Shown piece by piece: positions 30,901-42,400 of a DNA stretch of 64,000 bases. Position numbers and translations under genes: made by a program. The stretch is from the NCBI RefSeq assembly GCF_000004075.3, contig NC_026658.2:4092001-4156000 (forward strand), written 5' to 3'. Under the pieces are notes generated by a model. That model did no database searches. It saw nothing but the letters and a program-made list of their open reading frames with translations, and had not been told where the DNA came from. Each line of letters begins with the position of its first letter. Position 1 is the stretch's first letter. This DNA is from Cucumis sativus. Taxonomy: Eukaryota; Streptophyta; Magnoliopsida; Cucurbitales; Cucurbitaceae.

Positions 30901-32369
30901 ACATTGAAGATCAATTCGGATCATCCTTCTTTCCCAAAATATCCTAGACCTATCCGAATACTAGAACTCCAGTTCTTATGAAAAACACAACATACAAACC
31001 AAAGCTACATAACTAAGTGAAGGAGCTAGTTACAACACCCTAATTCTAAAACAATTTAACAATGAAACCAACTAAACCCAACACTTCTAAATGTTAGAAA
31101 TACCGAACAACTCCCTTTTTTTCCTTCCTTGAATAAACAAACCTTCTGGATTGGGTGTCTAACACAATATGAAGTTTATTTACATCTCCTACCAATCAAG
31201 TTTTTCATTGTCACATGGGAGTTTGTACAGTAGCTTGTCTAAGCCACAATCATTAGTTGTCATCAGACATATATATGTGGGAGTGGGCCTTTAGATCCAA
31301 ATTATACCCTTTGTACCAACTAACATGCATACGATTATTTTCAATTTGATCCTTAAAGTTTCAGAAGTTTTAGTAGTGCCTTCTCTTTAAGTCACTAATT
31401 GACCCAAAAACTTAAGTTCGTCTAACATCCTCAAACTTATCAATTGCTAAAAAAATTCTCTTAATCCTTACACTTAAAGAATAGTGGTAATTTGATGTGA
31501 CAACTGACAAGTTGCACTTCTCTGAGAACAGTTTTTGACGTTTACACAATGTTTATGAAATCCTTGTAATACAAGATTCTTGAAAAATTCATATTTTTTG
31601 TTTGTTATACATGATAACAACAGTAATCAAACGTATAGTTTGAGGCATGAAAGTGATTGTTATACAATCACATGTATACAAATCTGAGCTTTCAGGTTAG
31701 TTTATGTTTCTTGAAAGTGGGTATCAGTATCAAAATTTGAACAGAAAGCCTTCAGAGGCATATAAGTTTTCATCTTGCCTTTTTAATCACAAGCCAATCC
31801 ATTTTGACCACCCAAAATATTTGGTAAAGAAGTTCCTTCATCTTTAAACTTAAGGGATGATGCATATGTCCATTTCCTGAAGTTTTCTGTTAGTGAAGAG
31901 TTGCAAGGCACTCGACCCTCCAACAGAATTGAAGAAAAAGTCAGTTGACATTTGATTCATTAGAACCTCACAAACAGTCGTTTTCGTTCGACGACGATTT
32001 TGTTTTAGTTTCATTTTATTCTTTTCTATAGACTACTTCTAGAATGAAGAAAATTATACTATTCATAAACAAAACAGAAATAAAATGGTTGTCAGACAGG
32101 GCATCATTTTCAGTGGTTCTCTAATTCGAATTTGCTTAACTGATTTTGTGCAGGTGACATTGATGAAGAAATATGAAGCAGAGAGAAAACCTGCCAATAT
32201 TGCTATGATGGCTATTCTGGATGGGTTTCAGAAGGCCTATTCTGTGGATTTTGGACCTCTCAACATCTTACGTGCTGCTGCTTTTCATGGGGCTAACTAT
32301 ATTTCTCCTCTCAAAAAGAGTATTATTTCATATGCGTCGGGAGATCAGAGGCTCCCTCTCTTCACTTGA
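24903..32369 (+). CDS. COQ6: Ubiquinone biosynthesis FAD-dependent monooxygenase COQ6, 10 exons
   Basis: Model: join(24903..24910,26981..27092,27220..27319,27958..28101,28393..28451,29226..29293,29372..29423,29821..29994,30083..30682,32154..32369), 510 aa. The first coding exon is only 8 bases (ATGAACAG). The arginine-rich N-terminus (MNRLIRRNLTINVFGMKTRW) looks like a mitochondrial presequence. FAD-binding signatures of the UbiH/COQ6 class are present in order: VGGGMVGMA (60-68), the DG motif in VGADGSKSR (240-248) and GDAAHTVHPLAGQGVNLG (399-416). COQ6 is known to hydroxylate the ubiquinone ring precursor at C5 on the matrix side of the inner membrane. The exon 7 acceptor is ambiguous: an alternative AG six bases upstream (29364-29365) would insert two residues. 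Introns 1, 3 and 9 are long; introns 1 and 3 carry repeat remnants. Confidence 0.93.
25030..25830. other. COQ6 intron 1, left part: possible degenerate retroelement coding sequence
   Basis: Broken frames on the plus strand (for example around 25448-25690, with SLNFSRALPSSSFQQIFVG) have more protein-like composition than the surrounding AT-rich DNA, yet carry stops and shifts. They may derive from the 5' region of a LINE. I cannot name a domain with confidence. Confidence 0.25.
26533..26936. mobile_element. Inverted-repeat (foldback/MITE-like) element in COQ6 intron 1
   Basis: The left end reads AGTGTTTAGCCTAGG with AGGCAC repeats. The right end has GCGCCTTGCACTTAAG and finishes GCTTTAAAAACCACTG. 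The two ends are imperfect inverted complements (AGTG...CACTG; AGGC-rich versus GCCTT-rich). It is about 404 bp and has no coding potential. Confidence 0.45.
27540..27715 (+). mobile_element. LINE 3' end remnant in COQ6 intron 3
   Basis: A broken frame reads KVLCNYSIGKIFLSWSP, matching in style the C-terminal end of LINE ORF2 copies elsewhere in the window. The tail word ATTCTTTCTCAATGAAAG and an A-rich end (CATTAAAAAAAG) follow. It is in the same orientation as the host gene. Confidence 0.6.
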
Positions 32370-32476
32370 GGGGAAATGAAAAAAAAAAGAAAAAAAAAGA
32401 ATGGCAATTTTGTAGATAGCAACATACAAATTCTCATGCCAAAATGAAATAGTTTTTTTCCCCTGTAATGCTTTGG

Positions 32477-32482
32477 AATAAA
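32477..32482 (+). terminator. Polyadenylation signal of COQ6
   Basis: AATAAA lies about 108 bases after the stop codon, with a T-rich region around it. Consistent with the 3' UTR end. Confidence 0.5.
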
Positions 32483-34140
32483 ATTCGTTCTTTGTAGAGA
32501 AATTTCTTATGTGTTTGCATCATGAGGCTTCGTAATTGTTTGCCAAGTATGAATGTTAAGAAGTTTGAGAGTTGGAAACTTTGATTTGATTATTTTTCTT
32601 AAGTACAAATACCTGAAATATTAATAATTATTATTTCTACATTAAAACAATAATTCAAAGGAAAATTATATTAAAGTGCAAAAATAGGAAGATATGGAAA
32701 ATCAAATATACTATACAGTAGTCTATTGTTTTCAATTAGTAATGGTAGTCTATTGTTGTCAATCAGATTGACAACTGATAGATTATTCGAATGTAGCAAT
32801 CTTTTATTTAAAAGTGGAAGCATTCAATTGCCTCACTAACATCAAGCAATTGACTAGAATTCCAATGGAATGCAATGATAATGTTGGTGTAGCACGAAAA
32901 AACCTACACAAGATTGAAAGAGTGAGTTTATTGTTTGTCATGTGGTTTTCGAAGGTAGACTGATGAAATTGGCAGTCGGATGTGCGTGGTTAAAGGTTGG
33001 TCGTTGGTGGGGTGATTGAAATTGGTTGGTAGGTATTGACTAGAGTTTTTCATACACAAATTAGGGAGAAATTAACCATTAAGTACTCAAAGTTCAATTT
33101 AATAAAAGTTGATATCAAGTATTTATATTAGATCAACTTATTTAATATATTTTTCAAATGTATGGTTTCCAAAAACAACTTATTTTTTAAAATAATAACT
33201 TGAAAAAATATTTCCAAACCGAGCTTAAAGCATTATATGTGATTTAATTGCATTTGCAAGATAGAATTTGAATCTAAAGAGCATCGCTTTGATATTACAA
33301 CTCAAAATATTTATCTAATGTGATACTTAATTTTCTCTATCATCTTCTGTTCATTGTAAATTCTAGTCTAATTTTCTTTATTGCCTCCAGGGTCTATATG
33401 TTCAAAAATATTCATTTTTATGGTGACGCTGATTTTTTAGCAGTGGAAAGTTCTAAGAATAGTTCTTCTTTATGTCTTTCATGTTGAGTAGTTGATCCAA
33501 CTTATTTCTTATCTATACAAAATTAGTTGCTACTAATTAATTTATAATGTTAAGTGTATTTCCAAAATTTATATCCTAATGTTCAAAATTAATCCTAAGA
33601 TTCATAGAACATTTTGTTGAAGAAAACTTTGTAGAAAATTCAACATAATTTTGGATATTTAATATAACAAGTTTCCAAGACTTTAATATATAATATTTTC
33701 TAGTGTTTTTACACTATAGTTTTTTTCTAATTTATGCGTATGCTTTTAATTTGGTTTAAATGAGATCGCGTGAAAGAGTTATGACAAAAGTTTGTTAATT
33801 AAATTTATAAATTTAATGGTAATGCTTATTTAATCTCCGAATATTCAAAAGAAACATTCTACGAATCGAAAGTAATTCCAAATTAATGAATAAATACATA
33901 ACAAATTAATTGTTTAGGATAGTTCTATATCACAAGGCCATAACAAAGATAAAAGGGACAGGTCGAAGCTCAGATCAGTAGAGTGAGCCACAACTACAAC
34001 AAGGCAGAAGAGATGGGTTGAGGCCTATACCAGAAGGGTTGCCCTCGGCCATGACGAGGTCAAGCCTTATGTTGAGGAGGGTTTGGATCCCAAATGTTGA
34101 TGTGGATAGCGAATGATGAAAATCTAATAGGAATATGAAA

Positions 34141-34260
34141 GGGAGGACCCTATAAATAGAAGGAAAATTGCATCAAATAGCACATAATTAGAAAATAAAA
34201 GGGAGGACCCTATAAATAGAAGGAAAATTGCATCAAATAGCACATAATTAGAAAATAAAT
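34141..34260. repeat. Two-copy 60-bp tandem duplication
   Basis: 34141-34200 and 34201-34260 are identical except for the last base (A versus T). The unit begins GGGAGGACCCTATAAATAGA. The near-identity indicates a recent event. Confidence 0.95.
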
Positions 34261-34379
34261 ATAACATATAGCACAAGGAACATATTTGCAAAAACGACAA
34301 TTTTTTAACGATCATATTGTAAGTTTTTTAAGATTCTCGATTTTTCCCTTTAGTTTCCTTCCTCTTCTACTATCATTGA

Positions 34380-35240
34380 TATCATGCTATCCGTGATAAC
34401 TTCTATCAATGACATCAAGTCTAATATGTCTATATCTTTTTTATGAGTTTATTACTGATAACTTGAACTTTAAATTTCTAAATGATAACAATAACTGATT
34501 TCAACAAAAGTTGCAAATATTCCAATTTCATTTATACTATCAAAGATAGAAGTTATCATATGGATAATATGTTATTATTAATTCAAAGCTATTGTGGATA
34601 ACATGCTAACCTGATCTATTTTCTTTGTCCATTTATGCTAAAAACAAACAACCACTATACTATATTACTTTATAGTAGCATTACCTTGATATAAAGTAGT
34701 CTATTACGAATATTGCTTATAGATGCTATCAATGATATTCTTCTATTGCTATCACTGATAACAATAAATGAATATCATTGATAGTAGATAGAAAAAATAT
34801 TGGTTGATAGTCTAATTAAACCTCATCAATTCAAAATTGATATGTTTACCAAGGAGATATCACTTATAAAAAAAATATTCTTATGATGATATATCATTTT
34901 TAATTGCTATCGGCAATATCCTTCTAACGCAATCATTGATAGATAATGTTAGTGATATCATTTTATGTTGATAGCAATGTAGAAAAACTACTTACAGTAG
35001 CTATCGGAAATACTAATTGATAGCAACATCGCTAATAGTAGAAGATATTAATGATAGCAATTGATAACACATTTCTCAAATTGAAAGCTATCATTGATAG
35101 CAACTATCAATGATAGCAGCTATCAATGATAGACATGTACATAACTATGAATTGCTACCAATGATAACTTTCAATTTAAGAAAAAAAAATTAATGGTGAT
35201 AAATTATCATCGATAACAATTGGTAACAACTATAAATGAT
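34380..35240. repeat. Dispersed palindromic repeat field (TATCA-TGATA family)
   Basis: Many copies of GCTATCAATGATAGC-like words, in both orientations and with small variations (TATCACTGATA, TATCATTGATAG), lie at irregular spacing. The densest part is 35080-35135 with four consecutive units. Each word is a short inverted repeat, so single strands could fold. Confidence 0.8.
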
Positions 35241-35774
35241 ATTCACTATTTTTTACGTGGTATATATGCAATTATTTTGTTTTTATACAATATACATATG
35301 CAGTATTATTTTATGCCTTTTTGCCATTTATGCAACTAAATGGGGGAGGCAAGGTTAAGGTAGGTGGTCTTGTGCTATGCATTTGACTTGTGTTTTAGGT
35401 GTGATGTACAACGCACCCATCTGCAAACCTTCTAATCTTTGTACGTCAATTTCATCTATCTTCAACCACATATCACACCTTCACGCTCATGTTCATTGAC
35501 CATAATTTAGCATTAACATAAATTATTCGTCAAGCAGAGAGCTATTTTTCGAAAATATTTTATTTCTTTTTATTCATGTAGTAAAATATTAAATTAGAAA
35601 GAAACACACATACACACACAAAATATAAGTACGAAATAGAAATATAAAAGTAAGAAATTAAAGGCTCATCCACTCAAATTTATTGCATTGCATTTTATTT
35701 TTCATGAAAAATAAAAGCAAACAGGTTGGGATTTCGAAGAAAAAGACTTAGCAAAGAAAAACGAAGAATAAAAA

Positions 35775-36356
<582 letters not shown>

Positions 36357-36408
36357 TTAATTGTTGGGGGGAATGGGATTTGAAAATTTTTGATTGGGTT
36401 GGTTCATG

Positions 36409-36418
36409 TTCTTATAGA
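36409..36418 (-). promoter_or_regulatory. TATA-like box of the first dirigent gene
   Basis: The minus strand reads CTATAAGAAC about 75-80 bases upstream of the ATG at 36335. Confidence 0.4.
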
Positions 36419-36419
36419 A

Positions 36420-39229
36420 GGAGAATAGTTGAGATTTTTTAATGTTAAAAAGAAAAATGGAGGGGTCTAATGTTAACTTGGAATAGAAGTGAAAAGAAAA
36501 ACAAAGAATAATTAAGAGAGATTGAAGAATTTTTGTGTCACATTTGATTGGATGCTTAATGTGTACTTCTGTGTATTGCCACCGTGGGAAAGATGATTAG
36601 TTGGACCAGCTACAGCTCATCAACCATGAAATGGTGTGCACAAATTTTACTCTACTGTATATTCATTCCAATAATGTAACCTTCGAGTACCATCTGGAGC
36701 ACGGGTGATTTCCACGCATACTCTTTATTTGGAGCTCAAAAAATGGCCCATCTTTGAGAAGTGAAACTAAATATGGTATCTTGTTATTTCACCCCTCTCT
36801 AAAAACCCTATTTGTGTTTGCAATTGAGAACATCATTTGATGTACAAAGTACACGATGTTCGATGTTTGATATTTTATGCTTTATGTTGTATATTAAAGA
36901 GTTGATACTCTGTATTAGATATTCGCTATTTGATGCTCGATGTTCATGTTCAATACTTGATTGATGTTCTATGTTTTATTTATGCCGTATATGCTTGCAG
37001 TTGGATACTTGAAAGAAACACAAAAAAAAGAAAAGAAGAGTAAAAATGTTCCTGCTCAATACTTAATTGTTATTTGTTGTTAATACTAAAGAAATAAGGG
37101 AGTTTAATGCTAACTTAGAATAGAAGTGGGTGAAGAAAACTAGAAGAAGAAGAAATTGAGGAACTTTAAACTCAGTTTGATAATCATTTTATTATTTTTT
37201 AAAATTAAGTTTATTCAAAAACAAAAACAAACTTTTAAGAGCTACTTTTCCATAAAATTTTGTCTCAGTTTCTCAAAAACAAAACAATTTGAGATTGTAA
37301 GTGTAATGATTATTGTTCTCCCAAAAAAGATATCATTATATTGCAATGGATCATTAAATGATATATAAATGCCATATTTAAATTGGAGAATGGAGCATTT
37401 ATTGGTAGAATAATTTGATATACATAATTAGATAAATACTGTATTTTGTTTATTTATTTATTGTGCATGATGTGCACTAGAATAAATATTAGAAAATTTT
37501 CCAATATTTTTATTTCATTTTATTATGTATATATTTAATGGATGTATTTTTAAAAATAACAAAATACTAAAACTATTTGCAAAATATATTAAAATTCATT
37601 CCATTCTCTATAACTTATTTAAGTTTATTTCTAGTTATTTATAATAATTCCCTAATTTAATCCTTGTAATTTCAATATATGTTAAACTTTCAACTACAAA
37701 ATGTCTTCTTTCTTTATTAAAATTGGTTAAATGATAATAATAAAAAAAAGTCATAAAGAAAAATTAACTAAGAACTGACTATAAAGATTAATTTTAAAAT
37801 TGATTAAAATCATAAATTATATCTAAATATATAAAAAACTAATATGGAATGAAAAACAAGGTTGTTGTTTAGCTCAGATTATAAATTAAAATACATAGAC
37901 AAAAAAGAGAAAGAATGAATGAAAAAAAGTATACTCACATGTCTAAGAGTTAATTAAAGTAACATAAATATTAAACGTCTTATTATCGTTGTTGTTCTTC
38001 ATAAAACTAAAATATATATACACATATGGGTATGTACATACACATGTATATACGTACATTCTTTTTTAATATTGAAAAACTAAAAGCCAAAACATAATTG
38101 AAAGTTTGAATGGGTGAATAAATTATAGCTTTACTTTTTTAGAAAAGGTTGTCGTGCATTTTGGTACGAGTTAGCCCTCAATTTTCTATGAAAGATCACT
38201 AGAAAATTACAAAGTGCTTTAGTTCATTAGTCTATTCAAATATATTAAATTAATTATAAAATGATGCTTCTGTAAACAACAAAGTAACGAACAAAAAAAT
38301 AAAAATAAAAGAAAGAATACAATAAATCTATTATTGATAATTTTTTTTCAAATTTTACAAAATATTTACTAATAACAAAATATAACGGACAAATAATTTA
38401 ATTTATTTTGTTATTTAAAAAACTATTGTAAATATTTTAATTTATTTGACTATTTAAAAAATACCAATATAATTAATTGCACAAATTAAAGTAAAATTAA
38501 AATTAGTGTAATGGAGAAGTTATTTTTTTGGAAAAAAATATTTTATAGGCACCTAATTGGTGGGTGAACAAATCCCACCAAGTGTTTGTTATAATAATTA
38601 AAAGGCTAGATGGATTAGGGACTTTTGAGTTTGATAATTGTCATAACTTTATGCTAACTCCTATTCTACTTTGGGTCAAATATTTGTACTCTATAGTCAC
38701 TATCATAAACAACCTCCACTATTTGTTATTATTATGATTATTTATTCTTCTTTGGATTCACATAATTTCTAGAAATGTCTCCTAACCCACTTTTGCATAT
38801 TTGGAAAAGATAGAGCATGGTCAAACCTGGAAGAAGGAATAATTTTGTGCAACATAAAACAATATCTAACAATCTCAATTAAACACAATATCTTTTTATT
38901 TATTCAAATTTAAATGAAATAAAATAAAAACAAAAATAGATAGAACCTTACGATCAAAATGGTTAAAGCTGATTTGCTTATCAAATTGATCAAAGTTTAG
39001 CTACAACTTACTATATGAATAATCGTTCAGATGTGTGTTAGTATGTACAAAAAGCTCGAGAGAAATCATAAAAATAAAATATTTGATAAAATATTTACAT
39101 TTTCGTCCGGAGAAAGTTATGTTTTTTTAACGATTTTGTTCAAAATAGTTTTATCAAAATTTTATTATTATTATTTTTTTTTAAAAACTCGATGGATATT
39201 TTTCAGGATGAATGATTGGTATTTGTAGT
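36420..39229. other. Gene-free spacer between dirigent gene and SECA2
   Basis: AT-rich, no supported coding sequence. Apart from the low-complexity tract at 36838-36990 no mobile element could be recognised. Confidence 0.6.
36838..36990. repeat. Degenerate GATGTTCGATGTT low-complexity tract
   Basis: Repeated variants of GATGTTCGATGTT, GATGCTCGATGTTC and GATGTTCTATGTT follow one another. This looks like a decayed minisatellite in intergenic DNA. Confidence 0.45.
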
Positions 39230-39290
39230 TTGGGCCCAATTGTCTTATAGAGCCCATAAGAAAGCCCAAAATAAAGCCCACCGTTACAGC
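39230..39290 (+). promoter_or_regulatory. Cluster of Site II-like (GCCCA) motifs in the SECA2 promoter
   Basis: Four GCCCA/TGGGC words lie within 60 bases: TTTGGGCCCAATTG, AGAGCCCATA, AAAGCCCAAA and AAAGCCCACCG. They lie 170-230 bases before the ATG at 39459. Site II elements (TGGGCY) are known in plant promoters of proliferating-tissue and organelle-protein genes and are bound by TCP factors. Function here is inferred. Confidence 0.5.
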
Positions 39291-39458
39291 AAAAATCCCA
39301 AACTCCTCTTCACGGTGACCGTAGACTTCACCGCCGCCGCCGCAGCCTTTATCTCCATCCGAATTATACTGCCGGCGGCTGCCTAATCCCCGCCGTTTTT
39401 AGTTCGTCTGTGCTCGTTCTAAAAGGGGTGCGCCGGCAAGAACATTGGGTTAACCTTC

Positions 39459-42400
39459 ATGGCCACCACTCGTGCTTTTCCGAAGCCCCCTTCCTTGCTG
39501 CCGTCTCTGCAGCCCACCATTGGCTTTGTCAGTCCCATTTCCTTCCAAACGTCGTCGTCGTTGCGTTATCGTCTCCGGAGACACCGTTCAATTGTCAATT
39601 CCTCATCAGTGGCCACTGCCACTCCTGTTGCCGCGTCCTTGAAAGTTTGTGTTCTGCCAACTTACTTGTTTCTCCGTTTTCTTCCTGGCTGCAATTCTTC
39701 TGTTTGAATATTTACTCTGTATATTACGGTTGTTGGTTTAGGAGAGTTTTGGGACTGTGCGAAAGACTTGGAGTGATTTAACGAGCATGAACTATTGGGT
39801 TGTTCGTGATTACTATCGTCTTGTCGACTCCGTTAATGATTTTGAGCCGCAAATGCAGAGCCTTACTGATGAGCAGGTTCATTGAACTAACTTGTCTGTC
39901 GTAGTTTTTGATGTACGTTTAACACTACATCCAAAACACGAAGTGAAATGAAATTTTCAATTTCCAGCTCACTGCAAAGACTTCGGAGTTTAGGAGAAGG
40001 CTTAGACAGGGAGAGACTTTGGCAGACATCCAATCTGGTCGAAGCATTCTATAATTAACTATCTAAATTTTGAATCTTATAATCCAATTTATCTTATTTG
40101 TGACAATCCATTTACTTATTCTTCTACTTTTGATCCCGTCAGAGGCATTTGCTGTGGTCCGTGAAGCTGCAAAAAGAAAGCTTGGAATGCGCCACTTTGA
40201 TGTACAGGTATCTGTTTCTTTCCGCTCTAATGATCTGTAGTTCATGTAATTTGGAGGTAGAATTGTTTTTCTTTGGATTGAAATGGTGGTTATTATTATG
40301 GTAATCAGTGTGGGTTTGTTTATGTTTACTATAGATTATTGGTGGAGCAGTGCTCCATGATGGTTCAATAGCGGAAATGAAAACTGGTGAAGGGAAAACG
40401 TTGGTTTCTACATTGGCTGCATATCTCAATGCCCTGCCGGGTGAAGGTGTTCATGGTAGGAGTTTAAATTTTACTTTTGCGTGTGAATATGATCGCGGCT
40501 TGTAGCAAATGAATTGAAGTCAACTTGTAGTAATTGGATGTGATATTCTGTCAACAAATGTTAGCTAAGAAACGGAGGGAAAGGGGAGATGAAGGGTAGT
40601 GGTCAAATTGTACACATTTAAATCCTAAGATTGTTCCTCGTTCAGTCTTACTACCCTACTATTTAGGAGCAAATCACGTTTCTTGAGACAAAGCATAATC
40701 TTATAGCCCTCACTTGGTGAACATGCTACCTCTTTAGCCCTCACTGAGTCAGTTGGTATAAATTGTTTCCCCTTTTGTAATTCTAGCTTAAAGATCTTGT
40801 ACCCTATGGAAAAGCCTTTGGTAATTTCCTTGGAATTGAGACTCTTCTTGTGATTTCCTCCACATCAAGGAAATTGTTTTCTTATAAAAAGCAAGGTTGT
40901 TGAGACAAACCTAATCATGAAAAACATTTAATAAATTTACCAACTTCCTGTATCTGCACATTTCTGAGTAAACGTCATATAAAAATGCCTAATGATATAG
41001 ATAGTTTTCCTTTTTAATGATATCCTCCGTTGTGGGTGCTCCTCTACTCTGTTGCCTTGTAGAGCAGCATCGGCGCCATTACTACCCGGTACTGGCCATG
41101 AGACAAAAATTTCAGTTTCTCTATTGCTAATAAATTTACCGGCTTCTCGAGACCTGCTGACTTACTTGATCCTTGGTGGCCTTTGTTTGTTGTTGATGGT
41201 GACACTAAAGACTAAAGATACTAGGGAGATGGAGAATGCTCTTAAGAACATATAGTATGAATTACAATAGCAACTTAAATTGTGCCAACACTTTTTGTTA
41301 AAGGTACCTGCACCGTACAAAGTTACTTCTTTTATTAGCTCCTAGTCTGTATGGCTCATAGAGTTGGTTTTATTGTAATTTACAAGTGGCTTGCTCTCAA
41401 AATTTGAAAGGAAGTGTATGCATGTGTTCTTTTTCTGGTCAAACTCTAACAATACCTCCTTTTTCTAGTTGTAACTGTGAATGACTATCTGGCTCAACGT
41501 GATGCTGAATGGATGGGTCGTGTTCATCGCTTTTTAGGTTTATCAGTTGGTTTAATACAGGTGATTAGCAGTTTTTTTTTTGTTGTTGCTGTTATTTATG
41601 TGGTGGTGTTTGCAGGATATTTTGTAGTTTTATAAAAGGTAGGACCTAAATTACGGATTTAATATTTGAAATACATGCATTGCAGTTATGTTACGTTTTA
41701 ACACTCTTCTTCTTTTTTGAGAGGAAAAGTTGATTATATATTGGTGTATTTTTAATTGAATAAGCAGAGGGGTATGACGGCCAAAGAGAGGAGATCCAAC
41801 TACAGATGTGATATCACATACACAAATAACTCAGTAAGTATTTATCTTAATTAGTGTCCTTATGGGCTATTGTTCAAAACCCTTTTTAATTATCTGCTAG
41901 GTCCTATTTCTCTTTATTGGGGCCCTTTTCTTATGTAGTTTGTCTCCCTTTTTGTATGTATGTCTTTGTATTCTTTCATTTCTTCTTCATGAAGACTCAG
42001 TTATTCATAAAAAAAGAAGTATTATCTTAATTGGTTGACTGCTTAGTGATAAAACTGAGGCTCAAAGTGCTGGTAAATTGGTAGTGTTTTTGCTCTTCTA
42101 TTAATCTAAATGTTTATAATTTGTAGATGAAGTGACATCCTTTATCCAACACCCATATAGTCTGAGGAATCATTCTTTGTTTTTTCCCCTTCTCTACATA
42201 CCTAAAATCTGGAGAATTTCCTGACATAGCACAAAACTGGGTTGTTTTCAGGAACTTGGCTTTGATTATCTTCGAGACAATCTAGCTGGAAACGATGGAC
42301 AGCTTGTGATGAGATGGTATGTTATGAGTATGACCAACTTGAAATTGGTCACCATAGCTTTGTTGACTACCGGTAACATTTCATGTAATACAGGCCAAAA

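Larger units (their letters stand above)
32483..35774. other. Gene-free spacer between COQ6 and the first dirigent gene
   Basis: No supported gene. A GC-richer island at about 33945-34100 contrasts with its AT-rich surroundings but has no open frame I recognise. The 60-bp tandem duplication and the palindrome field are listed separately. Confidence 0.6.

Noticed and set aside
35080..35135. CRISPR-like array of short palindromes
   Set aside because: Units are adjacent or irregular without unique spacers, and the genome is a plant nuclear one.
36838..36990. Possible miRNA precursor because of recurring short words
   Set aside because: The words are direct, not inverted, so no hairpin is evident.
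39410..39781. Alternative 123-codon frame over SECA2 exon 1
   Set aside because: The 39459 frame gives a transit peptide and joins in frame to SecA exons; this one does not.
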